Shown one piece after another: positions 1-11,588 of a DNA stretch of 31,932 bases. The notes beneath the pieces were generated by a model. It saw only the letters and a program-made list of their open reading frames with translations. It had not been told where the DNA came from and searched no databases. The position numbers and the translations under genes are program-made. The first letter of the stretch is position 1. The number at the start of each line of letters is the position of its first letter. The stretch is from Mesotaenium endlicherianum (lineage: Eukaryota > Streptophyta > Zygnematophyceae > Zygnematales > Mesotaeniaceae), in assembly GCA_009602735.1 (NCBI GenBank), contig WELA01003159.1:360778-392709 (forward strand), written 5' to 3'.

Positions 1-220
1 CCCCCCTTCCCTGCCTCACCCCATGCCTGCCCCTAACTGGCTGCGCTGCACTGGTCCTCTGAGCTGAGGTTCCTTTCTTTCTTGTCGAGGTCCTTTCGCA
101 ATTTAAGCACATCACACTGATGGCTAGACAGGAGAATGAGTGCTGAGAGTAGCTCGTGCATAAAGCACAGCTGCTGCCGCAGGTATGGAGAGGGAGCTGC
201 CCGCACTCTTTCTCTCTTAC

Positions 221-3200
221 CTGGGTCTGCAGCGTAGATGTAGCCGCCCATCTCGGCCCCCTCTCCTCCTCCTCCTTCCTGGACGCCAGGTGGCAACGCT
301 CGCTCGGAAGACACCAGCTGCCTGTAGGCCGCCTCGAGGCTCTCCGGGCCCGCGTCACCGCCATCTGTCATTGGTGCATGGCAGAAAGATGAGGACATAT
401 CCTGCGGCAAAATGGTATGTATTGCATGGACTGTCGAAATAGACCTCTGTGAACACGCAATTGCGCGGCCATCCCGCCGAGCACACCTGCCTTCTGAGGC
501 CTGCCTCTCAATTCCGAGAAGAGCAACACGCATGCTGGTGAACCCACGGCCACTCTGGAGCGGCCCCGCCCAGCCATCCCGTGTGCACGGCGCTGCACCG
601 CTTCTCCAGCGATTGGGAAGAGGGAGGGGGCACTCTGCTCCGATTGAGAAAAAGACGCACACGACTGCAGTGCCACCACACGGCATGAGCCTTGCTGCCT
701 GCACCGCGTGTTCCTTTCGTGGCCGCCCTGCCCTGGCCCCGGCGGAGCAGTAGCAGACGGGAGGCGACACGAAAGTTTTTTAAGATGTCGAGCGGACAAT
801 GCTATGACAGCTCCTGTGGGCCCCAGTGTGGGGCATGCATCAGGGAGGGCGACTTGGCGCAGCTCACGCCGCAGGGAGGATTTTTCATTCGGTCGCCTCA
901 ACAAGCACATAGCATATGATCTCTCATCTTCTGCATCACGACATAACTCTACGCATTACACTCCATGGGGCACACAAATGTGTCACTGCAGACATGTACA
1001 CGCATGCGCACGCACCCACGCGCGCATGTGTGTGTGTATGTATGTGTGTGTGTGTGTGTGTGTGTCTGTGTGTGTCTGTGTGTGCGTGTGTATGTGTGTA
1101 TGTGTCAATGAGACCGCATGCAGAGCGGTGTAGGACGGGGCTGGACGGCAGTCACCTGAACTCCGAACAGGTGACACCCTTGTGGCCACTCCTGTGGCGG
1201 TGCTGACCAACCAGAGCTCACCATACCTGTCCCCACAGCATGCATTCACAAATAAAGATTGAGCCCCATGCACGTTACTATGGCCAAGCGGGCTAGAGCA
1301 ACTGCATGTTGCAGACACCTGTCAGGTTCAGGGCAGCAGCAGAGGCTGCAAGTAGCTAGCTGCCCATAGAATGGCAGTAACATTGCAGCTCTACCAATCA
1401 CGATTCAAGTCTTGCATTGGCAGAGAGGACGTCACGAGGGAGTCTGCACAGAGAGGAACATTACCCCGCACTGGCGACGGCGAGCTGGCCGCCCCCAAGA
1501 AGCGCCACGTGGCGTGGTCTCAGCAGCTTGCTATCATCGTTCTTCTCCTCCCCACCCCCCTCCTTGTCCCCCTCCGCACGTGCGTGCGCCGCAAAGGGAA
1601 GGGGAGAGATCGCAGAGCTGGCATCAGCTGTTGAAGGAGGACGAGGAGAGGATCTGGTCGCAGGGCTGGAAGAGAAGAGGGAGAGGAAGCAGCCCCAGAG
1701 AGAGGGCCCGCTGCGCTGCTGCAGACGGCCCTCACTCAGGCTGGGGGGGGGGTGCAGCGTGTGGAGCTCTCCCGTTGCCAGATCGGCCCTCCTGATGGCA
1801 TTGTTCTGCTCAGCCAAGATGAGAGGGGCGCGCGTCTTCTCACAGACTTGAGGGTTTGAGGTTTGGGTTTAAGGTAAGGCTTAGGTTTCTGATTGAGCGC
1901 ACAGCCTGGACAAGCGGCAAGCACCTTTCTCACAGTTACAGTTCCTGAATAGACGACGCGGAGACAAGTGGCAAGCGCCTTTCAAACAGCAATAGTCTCC
2001 ACTTAGGCAGCTGAGTCCAAATCAGGCAGACGAGGTCCAATCATATGAAGAGGCGGCTTGCTTGCCGCTGCCACTGAAGAACAAGTGGCACAGGGCTTGC
2101 ACGGTTAACGAGGGTATAGGGGTTTGAACCTGTGAGGAGGAGGCATGCGCCAGAGCAACCTACCTTACCTCACAATCACACACATACAGCGCGTCTGTGG
2201 CTGGGTCGTAGGCAGTCCCGCCAGGATGATTAAGCTGAGCAAAGTGGAAGGCTCCATCTGAGGCTCCGGCGGTGGACCCTATCTGGAGCAGGACAATACG
2301 ACAGGCTACAGGTGTCAGTCACATAGCGTACGTCGATCGAGGGAGGGAAAGCAGACCAGAGAAACCAGCGGCCAACCCACTTGCAATTGCTGGCAGGTAG
2401 AGAGTTCATCGGTGGGCTAGAGAGTGACACCAGAGAGTGGCATTTTAGAGCACTAGAATGCGAAATTAAGGCTTAAGGCCAAGGCCAGCACCAACGCTGT
2501 GACTTGCACAAAGCACAGCCCGCGTTGACGCCTACGCAGGGTGGCATTTGAGCATCTGTGAGAGTGTGTTTGAGGAAGCATGAGAACGGCACTTCAAGGC
2601 AGAGACTTCGGCTACTATGGCTGGCACCCCACATGCAACAAGCAAGCCACCAGTCACTTCAACTAAGGACTAAGGAACACTACTCCCTCTTCTTTTGGAG
2701 CACATCAAGGTGTCGGGACCTTGGAGCAGTCAAGGTACACGGTACTTTGCTGTAGGATTTCCGAAATGAAGACCTAGCATGTGAGGCGTAAGAGAGGCTT
2801 ACATAGTCGATAACTCTGCCATTAGGCTCCGCGATGATGATGCGGCTGTGACCTGTATCAGATATGAAAAGCCTATCGTGCTCTGCGTCCACCTCTACAT
2901 ATCCTGCCCACATTCGCCCAGAAGCTTCTTTGCGTCAGAGTCCCCAAAGCAAGAGCTACAAGAACATAGGACAATAAGTTACGTTGACTTGTCCCTCTGG
3001 CTGTCCCTCCTGACAGTAATGGCACGTCTTTCTGACAGTGACTGTCCCCCTTGACAGTGACATGTCCCTCTTGACAGTGAGATACAAGATTGGCACGGAG
3101 ATTCAAGGCGGTAGAACTGAGGCACCGGTCCTGCAGCCATCGTCACGACACCTGCACCAATAATCTCTCAGCTCACAACAGCTCTAGCTTTTGACTTTGT

Positions 3201-3424
3201 ATAGCAGTACCTGGCAACAGCAGCAGAGTGTCCTGGGGCGGGTCTCCAGGAAGTCTGCTCCCAGAAACCACTGCAGGATCTCTCCCGCCTTCAGCAGGCA
3301 CAGTACTCGAGCCGGCTTCAGCTCGGGGAGGCGGGCCTACAGGAGAAACTGCCACATGCTGGCTTGGGAGAGCTGTCTGCTGCAGCATGGGAGTGCTGCT
3401 GTAAGATGCTGCAGCCTGTTGATC
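221..3424 (-). CDS. SOQ1: NHL beta-propeller protein of the NHLRC2/SOQ1 type (3' part, continues beyond left edge)
   Basis: Six exons join in phase on the minus strand: about 3424-3211 (5' end uncertain), 2903-2803, 2282-2169, 1805-1465, 1226-1156 and 364-221. All have GT-AG borders. The joined protein reads TLLLLPGYVEVD, then DRLFISDTGHSRIII, then IGSTAGASDGAF with FAQLNHPGGTAYDP and ALYVCDCE. It continues with NNAIRRADLATGEL, LRPRHVALLGGGQLAVASAG, GELWLVSTATGV and finally GGYIYAAD. This is the order of NHL blades that follows the thioredoxin-like domain in animal NHLRC2 and plant SOQ1. SOQ1 is a chloroplast membrane protein limiting a slow form of photoprotective quenching; transfer of that role here is inference. 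No HAD or thioredoxin domain is visible upstream before the divergent gene at 5082. About 60 low-complexity residues interrupt the blade encoded by 1805-1465. The last blades lie off the left edge. Confidence 0.66.
365..1155 (-). other. Intron of the NHL gene with a (CA/TG)n microsatellite
   Basis: This 791-bp intron separates the last two visible NHL exons. Its donor reads TTCAG|GTGAC and its acceptor ATGACAG|AT, and the phases match (one base plus two). Around 1026-1105 it carries a (TG)n run broken by TATG and TCTG variants. Open frames through this part encode only Cys-Val or His-Thr repeats and are not genes. Confidence 0.55.
1806..2168 (-). other. Intron of the NHL gene with degenerate TTTAGGG-like sequence
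   Basis: This intron lies between the exon ending in CDCE and the exon starting with NNAIRRAD, both in phase 0. The donor GAG|GTAAGG is strong and the acceptor is GAGCAG|AAC. Near 1850-1885 on the plus strand is a short G/T-rich stretch of GGTTTGAGG and GGGTTTAAGG units that resembles decayed plant-type telomere repeat. It is too short and impure to be a telomere. Confidence 0.4.
2991..3083. repeat. Degenerate tandem repeat of about 20 bp in an NHL-gene intron
   Basis: About five imperfect units share a GTCCCTCYTGACAGTGA core. They lie inside the 307-bp intron between the exons ending at 3211 and starting at 2903. Each unit pairs a GTC..C half with GACAG, so neighbouring units could form small hairpins. 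The region adds nothing to the coding frame. Confidence 0.6.
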
Positions 3425-5081
3425 CAGACAGAGAGCAGCCATGGCCAAGACGTGCACATGCTCAGACGTCTAACAGCGCATTCGAGTGACTGAAGAATGC
3501 TGGCATCAGTGGGAGGACATGCCCTTGACGAGAAGTCGTCATGAGGACTGCAACAGAATTATCTTCAGGGGTCTTTGAGAAGACTTGCTCTCTTTATGTG
3601 GATCATATATGTGTGTACTCGGTGTTTTTCCCAAGACAATTTGCCCACAGCGAGATGTTTGGAGGTTACAGACAAGTAACGAAGTACCTGCCTTGGAGGG
3701 GCTGCAGTGCGCCTCCCAGGTGCAGAAAAGGCAATGGCCTCATGTCTATTAGCCGCTTGCCAAGAACTTCGACGAAGAGATGACTTTACTATGTCTCCCT
3801 CCACATACGAACTGGGACCAGCGAGCCTGCTCAGCATGCAAGATGGCAAAGACTATACTCCAGTTACGAGGCGCCTGAAGAGATGATTACTGGTTCTCTT
3901 TTAGGACGTAAAGCTCGTGACGGCATGCGACAAGCTTGAGATTTGGGCTCTTATAATAATGTCTCTGTCCTCTTGCAGCTGGGAAATAGATGTGCAAAAA
4001 GTTTTGGCGCTTAGAAGGTGATAGCAGATGTATTCATCAGCAAGTCTTGCATTATTGTAGAGATTGTTTTCAACAGTGATCTGGTTGATTAAAGTTGAAA
4101 GAGAACGCAAGCTTCCAGCAGGGACCACTAAAGGCACCTGTGGGTGGAGAGGTACCTCCAAGTACTAGCTTCTTCTGTGCAATGACCAGCATTTGCCTGT
4201 CCTGTGGTCACACAATCCTGGAGGTACCAATGCAGCCTCGCAGAAGTCCTCTCTGTGGCCTTCCAGCTCCTTCTAGAAGCTCCAGGCTTGTCACTTAGCA
4301 CGCCGGCAAGAGGGGCCTCTGTAGCACGTACAAGAAAGAGAGGCATCCACTAACACTGCACGTCATTGAAGCTCAACACTAGATCTCTCAAGTTGCTGAG
4401 CGAGCCACTCATATATCTATAGGCAAAGTTGCTCGTAGGGGAGGGCACTGCACCCAGAACCTACCTGTCAGCCTCCCAGCAGAGCATGCATGAGCAGAGA
4501 GCTGAGGAAGTTGCAGCAGATAGCGCCTCGAGTTATGCATGACCTTCGCCTGAAGGTACGGAAACTAGGCATGACATAATCTGCAATCAGACACCATAAT
4601 TAGTCTTCTCGAGTTCCCGATATAGTAGGCCTTCCAATTCTTCGCACCGATCGAGTTTTATTATGTGCACGAGTTGAACTCCAAACAAGAGAGAGCTATA
4701 TAGATGTTGCTGCCATTTGATGGAACTCAAGTCGGAGTGTTTCAATTGGTCGCTTCTGGAGCTCTTACGAAAGGGGCTAACTCCCAGACTTTCATCTTCT
4801 TGTTACATAAGTGCAACAGAAGTTTCAAGCATCAGAACGAGGACAACGTCTGCATTAGCTACCTTAGCAGAATGAAAGTGCATATTCAGCTTCATATAGC
4901 ACCCCATTACAGTCTCCTTGAGTAATTTTATCGTCTTGTTCTTTATTATAATCAAAGTTGGGTGAAACCTACGATCTTAATAAGCACTCATTCCTTCGTC
5001 ACCAAGTTGTGATTTTCTACAATCCGTTTGCGTTAAGAGACAAATCGCCTTGAACCACTTTAATACACCTACAACGCCAGC
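3425..5081. other. 5' region of the NHL gene and divergent intergenic space
   Basis: Upstream NHL-gene exons and the divergent promoters should lie here. A minus-strand stretch around 3688-3800 is open with a possible donor at CCAAGGCAG|GTACTT, and a possible short first exon lies near 4460-4540. Neither shows a recognisable domain and I could not join them convincingly. An inverted pair GGTACCTCC/GGAGGTACC (about 4150 and 4220) is the only other structure noted. No thioredoxin active-site motif is seen. Confidence 0.35.
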
Positions 5082-6106
5082 ATGGGTGAGGCCCTTGGTG
5101 GAGAGCTGCAAGTGAATGGTAAGAAAATATTAATGTCATCAGACTCTTTTGAAGTAGCTCTATCTTTTATTTACCTCACTAGTATTAAGCTCGGCTTATC
5201 ATAAAGTATCTCTTTAGCCTATGCTCTCTGAACTCCTTGATTAGTGGTTATTATACTAGTTCACAATTGTTCATCTACCATTCATCTTAGTTTGTGGCAT
5301 AGCTCATCTAGCAATTAGAAATTATAATCATACAGAGCTCACACTTTTGGTTGTAACTTCTAAGCGTTGCATGATACCTGATGCATGCTTATGAGGTCCA
5401 TCTTGTGTTTTGTGTTCTGGCATGGTTTGCCGTCTTCCTAAGATCTGTTCCATACTTGTCAGGCTCTCTGCGTGAAGATGAACCGCACCGGAGTCAAGGC
5501 GATAATGAGTACACGGGCACTTTTCAGAATGGAGACGCTCATGAAAATGAGAATGGATACGAGCCACTTGAGCAATATAATGATGCCACTGACAGAAATC
5601 CGCCTCTACTAGATCGTGATGACCATGCTTCTTCGACAAGCACTGCTACTAGCAGAGATGCCAACCAGGAAGATGCCGATGGGGTTTCAAGCTCAAAGTA
5701 TGAAGCGCTTCCTCCAACTTTGAGCACTGGAGAGGGCATTATGATTGGGAATGTGAATGGCGCAGAGATTCATTTTAGTGGTGCAAACGGGTTCTCTACT
5801 TGGGAAGGAGCTCAGCATGGCAACATAGTGGAAGATCGAGATAGTGATGAGGAAGAGGAGGAAGCGAGGAGAAGAGTCATGGATGAAGAAGCAGCAATGG
5901 CAGCAGAAGAGGCAGACTTCAGGAGAAGAACGGCACCTTTAGAACCAGAGAAGAAGATGGCCATAATTGGTGCTATGAAAGGCATAACACTTGGAGGATA
6001 TGTTCCGGACTGGGCCAAGGCTGTCCCCGAGGAGGAATGGATAGAAAAGCTCAGGAGTACTAACACAAGCAAAGAAGAGGAAGGAACAAGACAGTCACCG
6101 AAATAA
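5082..6106 (+). CDS. MEA1: MEA1-family small acidic protein, two exons
   Basis: Exon 1 is 5082-5118 and exon 2 is 5463-6106. The 344-bp intron has donor AATG|GTAAGA and acceptor TTGTCAG|GC, and the split codon gives Gly. The joined protein is 226 aa and begins MGEALGGELQVNGSLRED. The first third is polar and contains NGYEPLEQ, like the short aromatic motif in animal male-enhanced antigen 1. An acidic, highly charged helix follows (EDRDSDEEEEEARRR onward). The conserved end is KKMAIIGAMKGITL plus VPDWAKAVPEEEW, which matches the C-terminal MEA1 signature of a helix, then P.WA and a Trp. The family's biochemical role is poorly known, so none is assigned. The ATG is chosen because the open frame running into exon 2 from 5381 would read intron sequence as a hydrophobic leader. 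Confidence 0.62.
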
Positions 6107-6891
6107 CAAGCACGGTGAGGCATTGGACATAGTTCTGCACAATGTATTGAATCTCTAGTATTCAAAATCAATGTCTTTTTTGAGGACATATCACTGGAAC
6201 TGGCTGTCTGTGTGTCGGTAGCAAACATTTAATGCAGAGCTGTCACAATTGAAAGTCCGCTTTTGTCAGCAATCCATGTCCCTCTGCGACATGTTGTCTA
6301 GACGGGAGTCGAGCAGGTGCAGCTCTTGCTTATTAAGTATGATGAATAACTAGCTCTTCTCAAGAGAACGCCCTCGTTTGGGCCGTCATATTCTTTCCCA
6401 GCAGAATTCATATCTGTGGAATGCACGATGCAAGTAGCCTCGCGCTGTAAGGAGGTCAAGTAACAGTTCTAGTTGGGCTTTATCACACCAGGGTAGCCGT
6501 GATAGTAGTTCGCCAAATCCCTGCATCATTATGTAAAGCACACATCTTCCCCTTAAGTTTTCCATGGTGATTCTTGAATCCCAACCAAAGCGCATGCAGA
6601 CACCCATCTCTACTATGACCACTCTAGATGCAGAGCATAATGCATGAAGTAAATGTAGAGCTGGTGTGGTGCGGGCGGAAAAAGGTCAGCAAATGTACAC
6701 AATCTAGCCTGATAGTTTTTACTGATATAGCGTGCGTGCATAAGCAAGGGTGAATCTGGCTTGTTAATGAGGGTTAAGAAGAATCCACTCACAAGTAAAG
6801 TTGGTCCTGCTGTGCTGGACGATGTACACAGAGCGGGCTGCTTCGCTGGAAACTGGGCATAGACCTGCAAATCGTCGCACATCATGATATA
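6107..6891. other. Convergent intergenic region / shared 3' UTRs
   Basis: This 785-bp AT-rich stretch separates the stop codons of two convergent genes. Minus-strand open frames at 6386-6622 and 6613-6885 lie downstream of the TAA that ends the neighbouring minus gene and resemble no family I know. They are best treated as untranslated sequence. No perfect TGTAA signal of the chlorophyte type sits close after either stop. Confidence 0.45.
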
Positions 6892-9800
6892 TTATTGGTC
6901 AAAGACGTCGACACTCTTTAGCTTGACAACTCCGCAAGTGATGTAACTACCCAGTTCATTGCCACCTCCTCGCTTGCCACTTGAGACAGGGACATGAATT
7001 TGAGGGAGGAGTTCAGATGTCTCTACTTAGGAAGGTAAGTAGTCCCATAATAGTGTGAACTTGGAGTTTGAAAGCTCACCCTTTTCAGCTGCTCAGCCCT
7101 CTCGCCTTGCTGCCACGCGAAGAAATCAAAAGCAAGTAATTGTCAGCTCTAAGAAGCCTGAGTATGTTCCCTCAGCTGGAATAAGATCCCGGTGCCCAGC
7201 TATTGTACATGGTTTCGCTCTCGCCTTTTTCTGGCTTTCCATGCCAAGTCGGCAACAAACTGAATTTCAAGTTTGTGGTTTTCGTATCTAGCCTACAATT
7301 GACTCTTACATGAGATACAGCTTCTCTCATTAACCTGTTGATCGGAAGTATCACCAAAGCCGTGTGCACACCTGGCAAGTGTTCAAGGGGAAATTGCACA
7401 CCTGAAACAGCAGAGGAAATGACGCCATATCCAATTGCTTGAGCATCTCCGTCGTGGCTGGCCCTTCACTCTCCCCAGCCCTTCTTTCACCTGGTCACAC
7501 ACAGACCAATTATCCTGATCCGAGGTTAACAACTTCATACACGCATGTAAGAGGGCTAGTCAGCGAGAAAGGCATTTGCTAGTCATGGGCTGCCGATACT
7601 CCGCATGCAGTGCATAATGTGATGTTCCAGTGAGGCGCCCCTGGCAATTCTACAATGGAGTTTCTAGTCAGCATGCGGAACATGCAACCAGTCAAGACTG
7701 GAAGGGGCGTTGAAGGAACTCGACAGATGGATTAGCTTCACCAACTACACGCGGGCAGGATAGCAATGGGTACCATGCACATCTTTTAAAGCTTTGCTCC
7801 CTCTTAAGGGAGTCAATCAATCTGCCTTACGACGGAGACACTTGAAGGCAGGTGCCACAGCAGAAAGCACACATACTATCAGGCACGCAGAGCTGAAGAC
7901 ATAGAATCTTACGCTTCACTACGTTTGTTGATCACAAACTAAAAGTATTGAAGGTCACAAGCAAAAGATTACAACGCTCCCCTCTGCCTCTTCAACTTGT
8001 TGGAGCACGTGTCAATGACTTACCTTCAGAACAGCCTTGCTGATCATGTGCTGCTCCGCTTTTGGCATGAGCTTCAAGCCTTGCCACCTGGCGGGCCTCG
8101 TCTGCAGCTGCGTCCCTGACACTGAGGAAAGCAGCGACAGTCGTTGAGATGTCGGTGGTCACAGGAGGGGAGTCCATGGAGGGAGTGAGCAGATCAGATG
8201 CGCCGCCCGTTGATTGCAGCAGCTTGGAGGCTGCAGGAGTGAGAATGAATCTGCCTTGCTGGAAGTCTCCCGCCCAAGCAGGCACTGTCGCGCCCTCCGG
8301 AGTTGTCATGTCTTCCTGGTCTTGCCTGGGAGGTGTTGGCGACATGCTCTCTCTTGACGTCCTTTTCCTCAGCTTGACACCTGGCAAGTAATATTCACAG
8401 CAAGCACCCTGAATCGTCAAGGGTTCGTGGGTCTCATATATATATTCTCCTTCACCCGTGGCACAGCTAGCTGTTATTATTACACAAGCTTGGCAATTCT
8501 TAGAGGAGACATACGAGGATCAGATTTTTCAAGACCTCAGTCTGGTCAATCAGGTGGTGTATTCATGTGCCCGTGCTGGCCCGTGCAAGATAGAGCACTA
8601 CATCTGGGCAAGAAAACATCTCACTAGTGGTGATCGTTTAACCTGTGCAGCAAAACTGAGTACTACACGTCTTGCGCTCGTCCGTAAGAAGCATGCCAAG
8701 AGTGGAGCGGAAAAGTATGACGGACCTGGAGTGGCGAAAGGGCTTGGCAAAGCAACCTCCTCAAATCCGCTACTTCCCGCACTCCCCGTGGAGGTCCCCC
8801 TTGGCCTCAAGGGCATACATGTCGCTGGGGGCGAGGTAGGCAAGACAGGTGTAGCTGGGGGAGGCGTAACATGCAGGTTGTGCTGCTCTTTGTTCTTACT
8901 GCCCCACTTATGGAACGTCTCAGGGTAGCGTTCCAGGAGTCCCTGTGGAGGAGGAGGTGTTGGGAGCTGATCGTCGAACCCACTCGAATCGTCGAACCCA
9001 CTTGACGAAGTAGGCGGGCATTGTCTGTCATCAGCACCAGAGCAGCCTTGCAGGGCAACGGACTGTATGGGGGAGTCTTTGGCTGATCTGGAGCCCTTGC
9101 CGCTTGTGTATATCATTTTGACAGTGTGGAGAGGGGAGTCGACGAGGGGCGTTTGAGGAAGGGGACTGAAACTGGGGGATTCAATCTCCGCTGGAGGGCT
9201 AACTTTAGGAGGCGTCTTTGGGCTCTCAGCAAGGAGGTCAGGCTTGGGTTCAGCCTCCAAGAAGCTTTTGTCGCTAATTCTACCCCTAAATGCCTCGGGA
9301 GGGCTTTCAGGTGAAGAGGAAGGTGAGAAACTGGGGAGAAAAATAACCTTCGCTGTTGTGATTTCTTCTGTGAGTAGTGTAGGGGAGGGAAGGGTGGTGT
9401 CTTTTTCTTGAACCGGTGATTTTCCTACGTCAGGACCAGTATGACCGTCCTTCTCACCACCAGCTGACATATCGACAGCACTGAAACTTTCTGCTACGTC
9501 ATTTCGAGGCCGCACTGCTGCGTAGTCCAGAAACGTCGACCATTCCTGCATAAAAGCGGGGCACTTGAGCATTAAGCGTGCTAGCCCGGATAGAAACTTT
9601 AGTTACCCTACGGCTCAAAGACTTAAAAATGAAGGCTTAAAAATGGGAGATTCAAATGCCAAGCACATGTTGGGAGTAATATGTAGTGTGAGTGGCTTCA
9701 GGCAGCAGGTGCCTGTAGCGAGTGTATCTCTCATCCATTCACAGTGTCCATTGTTAATGAAAGTGGGACTGACCTTAAGCATGGCTTGCACATTGCCCAA

Positions 9801-10352
9801 AGCGGCACTAAACTGCAGAATTTCATCTTTGGCAAGCTTCCGCTCCAGGCCCAGCTTATGTGCCCGCAGGACGACAGTGTCAATCTGTAGAAGTTGCAAA
9901 GGAGAAAGTTGTTATGCTCAGAACCTCCTTATCTGGAGCAAGCACTTTGTCATGGCAGAGCAAGTGCTGTCACGTTGCAATCTGCACTCAAGAAATTAGT
10001 AGCAGACACAAATATAACAAGTATGAGTTACAAAATCATTTTCAACTACAAGGTGCTTCTGAGTGATGACTAACTGTTTATCAAGCATGTAAGCACTCAC
10101 CTGCCCCAACGTCTGTGCCACTTCCGTATGAACATGATGAAGAGCTTGCAACGGACTCTCTTGTCCACCTCCAGATTCTATCTTCTTCTTTGAAACCTTT
10201 TTCTCTACCTTTGCCGCCTGTTGGTTGCCTTTTTTGATGTTGTTATTTTCTTTCTTTGCCGCTACTCCGTCCTTGGTATCAGCATTTCTCATTAGATTGC
10301 TACTGTTCTGAAGCGGCTTCTTCTTGACTACGGCCTTCACGATAGGAGCCAT
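6892..10352 (-). CDS. Uncharacterised protein of about 580 aa with coiled-coil and Ser/Thr-Pro-rich middle, seven exons
   Basis: The exons in order are 10352-10101, 9884-9774, 9545-8726, 8380-8024, 7401-7310, 7109-7080 and 6972-6892. Phases agree throughout. An alternative pairing uses the donor at 8643 with an acceptor about 25 bp upstream of 8380. The protein starts MAPIVKAVVKKKPLQ, is Lys-rich for about 60 residues, then forms a helical segment from LQALHHVHTEVAQTLGQ through AALGNVQAMLKEWSTFLDYA. The middle 300 residues are disordered, with over fifteen SP/TP sites, two GFDD copies and GFEE. The C-terminal part, with FPLEHLPGVHTALVIL and GSYITCGVVKLKSVDVF before TAA, looks folded. The 30-bp sixth exon encodes QGERAEQLKR. 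The SP/TP clustering suggests a CDK or MAP-kinase substrate, possibly mitotic, but I recognise no family. Confidence 0.62.
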
Positions 10353-11519
10353 GGCTATAAGTGGATGGGGTTTACTGATTGCCAAGAAGTGAATCTCAAG
10401 ACCTCTGATACACACTGTCCTCTCTGTACTTCCACTCATCCGCCGGCAGTTGAATATTCGTCATGCAAGAGTAGACTTGCACGCGTATTCCACTCTACAA
10501 CATGGCATTGACGTAGTAACCGTGTTTCTCAATTCTTCCGCTTCCAGTCATCGAGCTCAACTCCTTGTGTTCTTACCTGCATGGGCCATGTATGTTTTCG
10601 TCTCGAGGCTCCATGCATCGGTCCGTATATAGAGAAGGCAGTGCACGGTTTAAATTCAAATTTCGAGGATTTGACCACTGTAGGCTGCTGTAGGCCCTCA
10701 AGGCCGCTTCCGGCGGTATGCGTACGGTCGATGCATGGAGCGGTATCGTCACTCTCGAAGCGTTCTCATGCGGTGGCTTTCAGGCCCGAAGGGCATGTTT
10801 GCACTTACTTATCCTACTTCGCACCTTATTTCCTACACAACTACAGCTGGTCTTTGTATAATGCAGCATTTTCGGAGGCCATCGGTTTCTCATGCGACCA
10901 CTGGTTAATAATAGGGCTTCTTTTGACCTCTGGCTAATAGTAGGGCTAAGGCCAGCGTAACAAGTATCTATGAGAGTCGAATCATGAGTATCACTTTGAA
11001 ATAGTGACTTGAACCAGATTTTCGAATCGTATTAAGTCTAGCATGGGACAGTCAAATTTTATTTCCTGGTGAAGGATGTGTCAAGTGGAGGTCATGTACC
11101 TAAAAAACGCTGGTGGCATACCTTTCTGCGAGGTCCTCTAAGTGACCCGGTTTCTGACTGACTATACTGTTTGTAATATGGCAAGTAAATATAGAATTAA
11201 GCTTCCATATTTAAGGAGTCAATCAGCAGACAGGCTGTACTCAGCCCAACATTCCCTTGATGCACCCTTCGTTGACCTGAAAATTGTATCTTACAGTAGG
11301 AAAGCAGATCACATGCACACACTTTGCCTGCATGCAAGGATGGCACATCAGGCCTCCGCCTCAAACAAAATTATTAAAACGAGGGGCAATTGCTACCGGG
11401 TCATACAAGCCAGCCCAATCAATCAGCTGTAACACACGCTGTTGGGCTCTAGATTTCGAAATCAGAAGCAAGAGCTGAGAAAAATGTAGTGTGTTCACAT
11501 TTCGATTTGGGACCTTCAC
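10353..11519. other. Divergent intergenic region between the Ser/Thr-Pro-rich gene and the CTC1-like gene
   Basis: About 1.2 kb of AT-rich sequence lies between two gene starts on opposite strands and probably contains both promoters. Open frames here (for example near 10581-10937 and 11142-11432) show no family pattern or consistent splice borders. No clear TATA element or other site can be assigned from the sequence alone. Confidence 0.4.
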
Positions 11520-11588
11520 ATGGTGCACGGCAACAGCAGCAGCAAGCGCCACCTGGCGCCACAGGAGCAGGCGGCACAAGAGCGCCGG
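11520..11588 (+). CDS. Possible first exon of the CTC1-like gene
   Basis: An ATG opens 23 codons (MVHGNSSSKRHLAPQEQAAQ and three more). The stretch ends at CCGG|GTATAT in phase 0, which fits the phase-0 exon beginning at 11993. It has the same GC-rich, Gln/Ala-rich style as the rest of the gene, in sharp contrast to the AT-rich flank. The donor is weak and another start may exist. Confidence 0.3.

Noticed and set aside
33..770. Single 245-codon minus-strand frame at the left edge
   Set aside because: It reads through introns; only 221-364 is supported as an exon by splice borders and NHL-like sequence.
2115..2140. GGTTTGAACC resembling a tRNA T-arm
   Set aside because: No acceptor stem, D arm or anticodon arm can be placed around it.
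6386..6622. Minus-strand open frame that looks protein-like (ENLRGRCVLYIMMQGF)
   Set aside because: It lies downstream of the in-phase TAA ending the neighbouring gene, matches no family, and its possible splice partners give a different frame.
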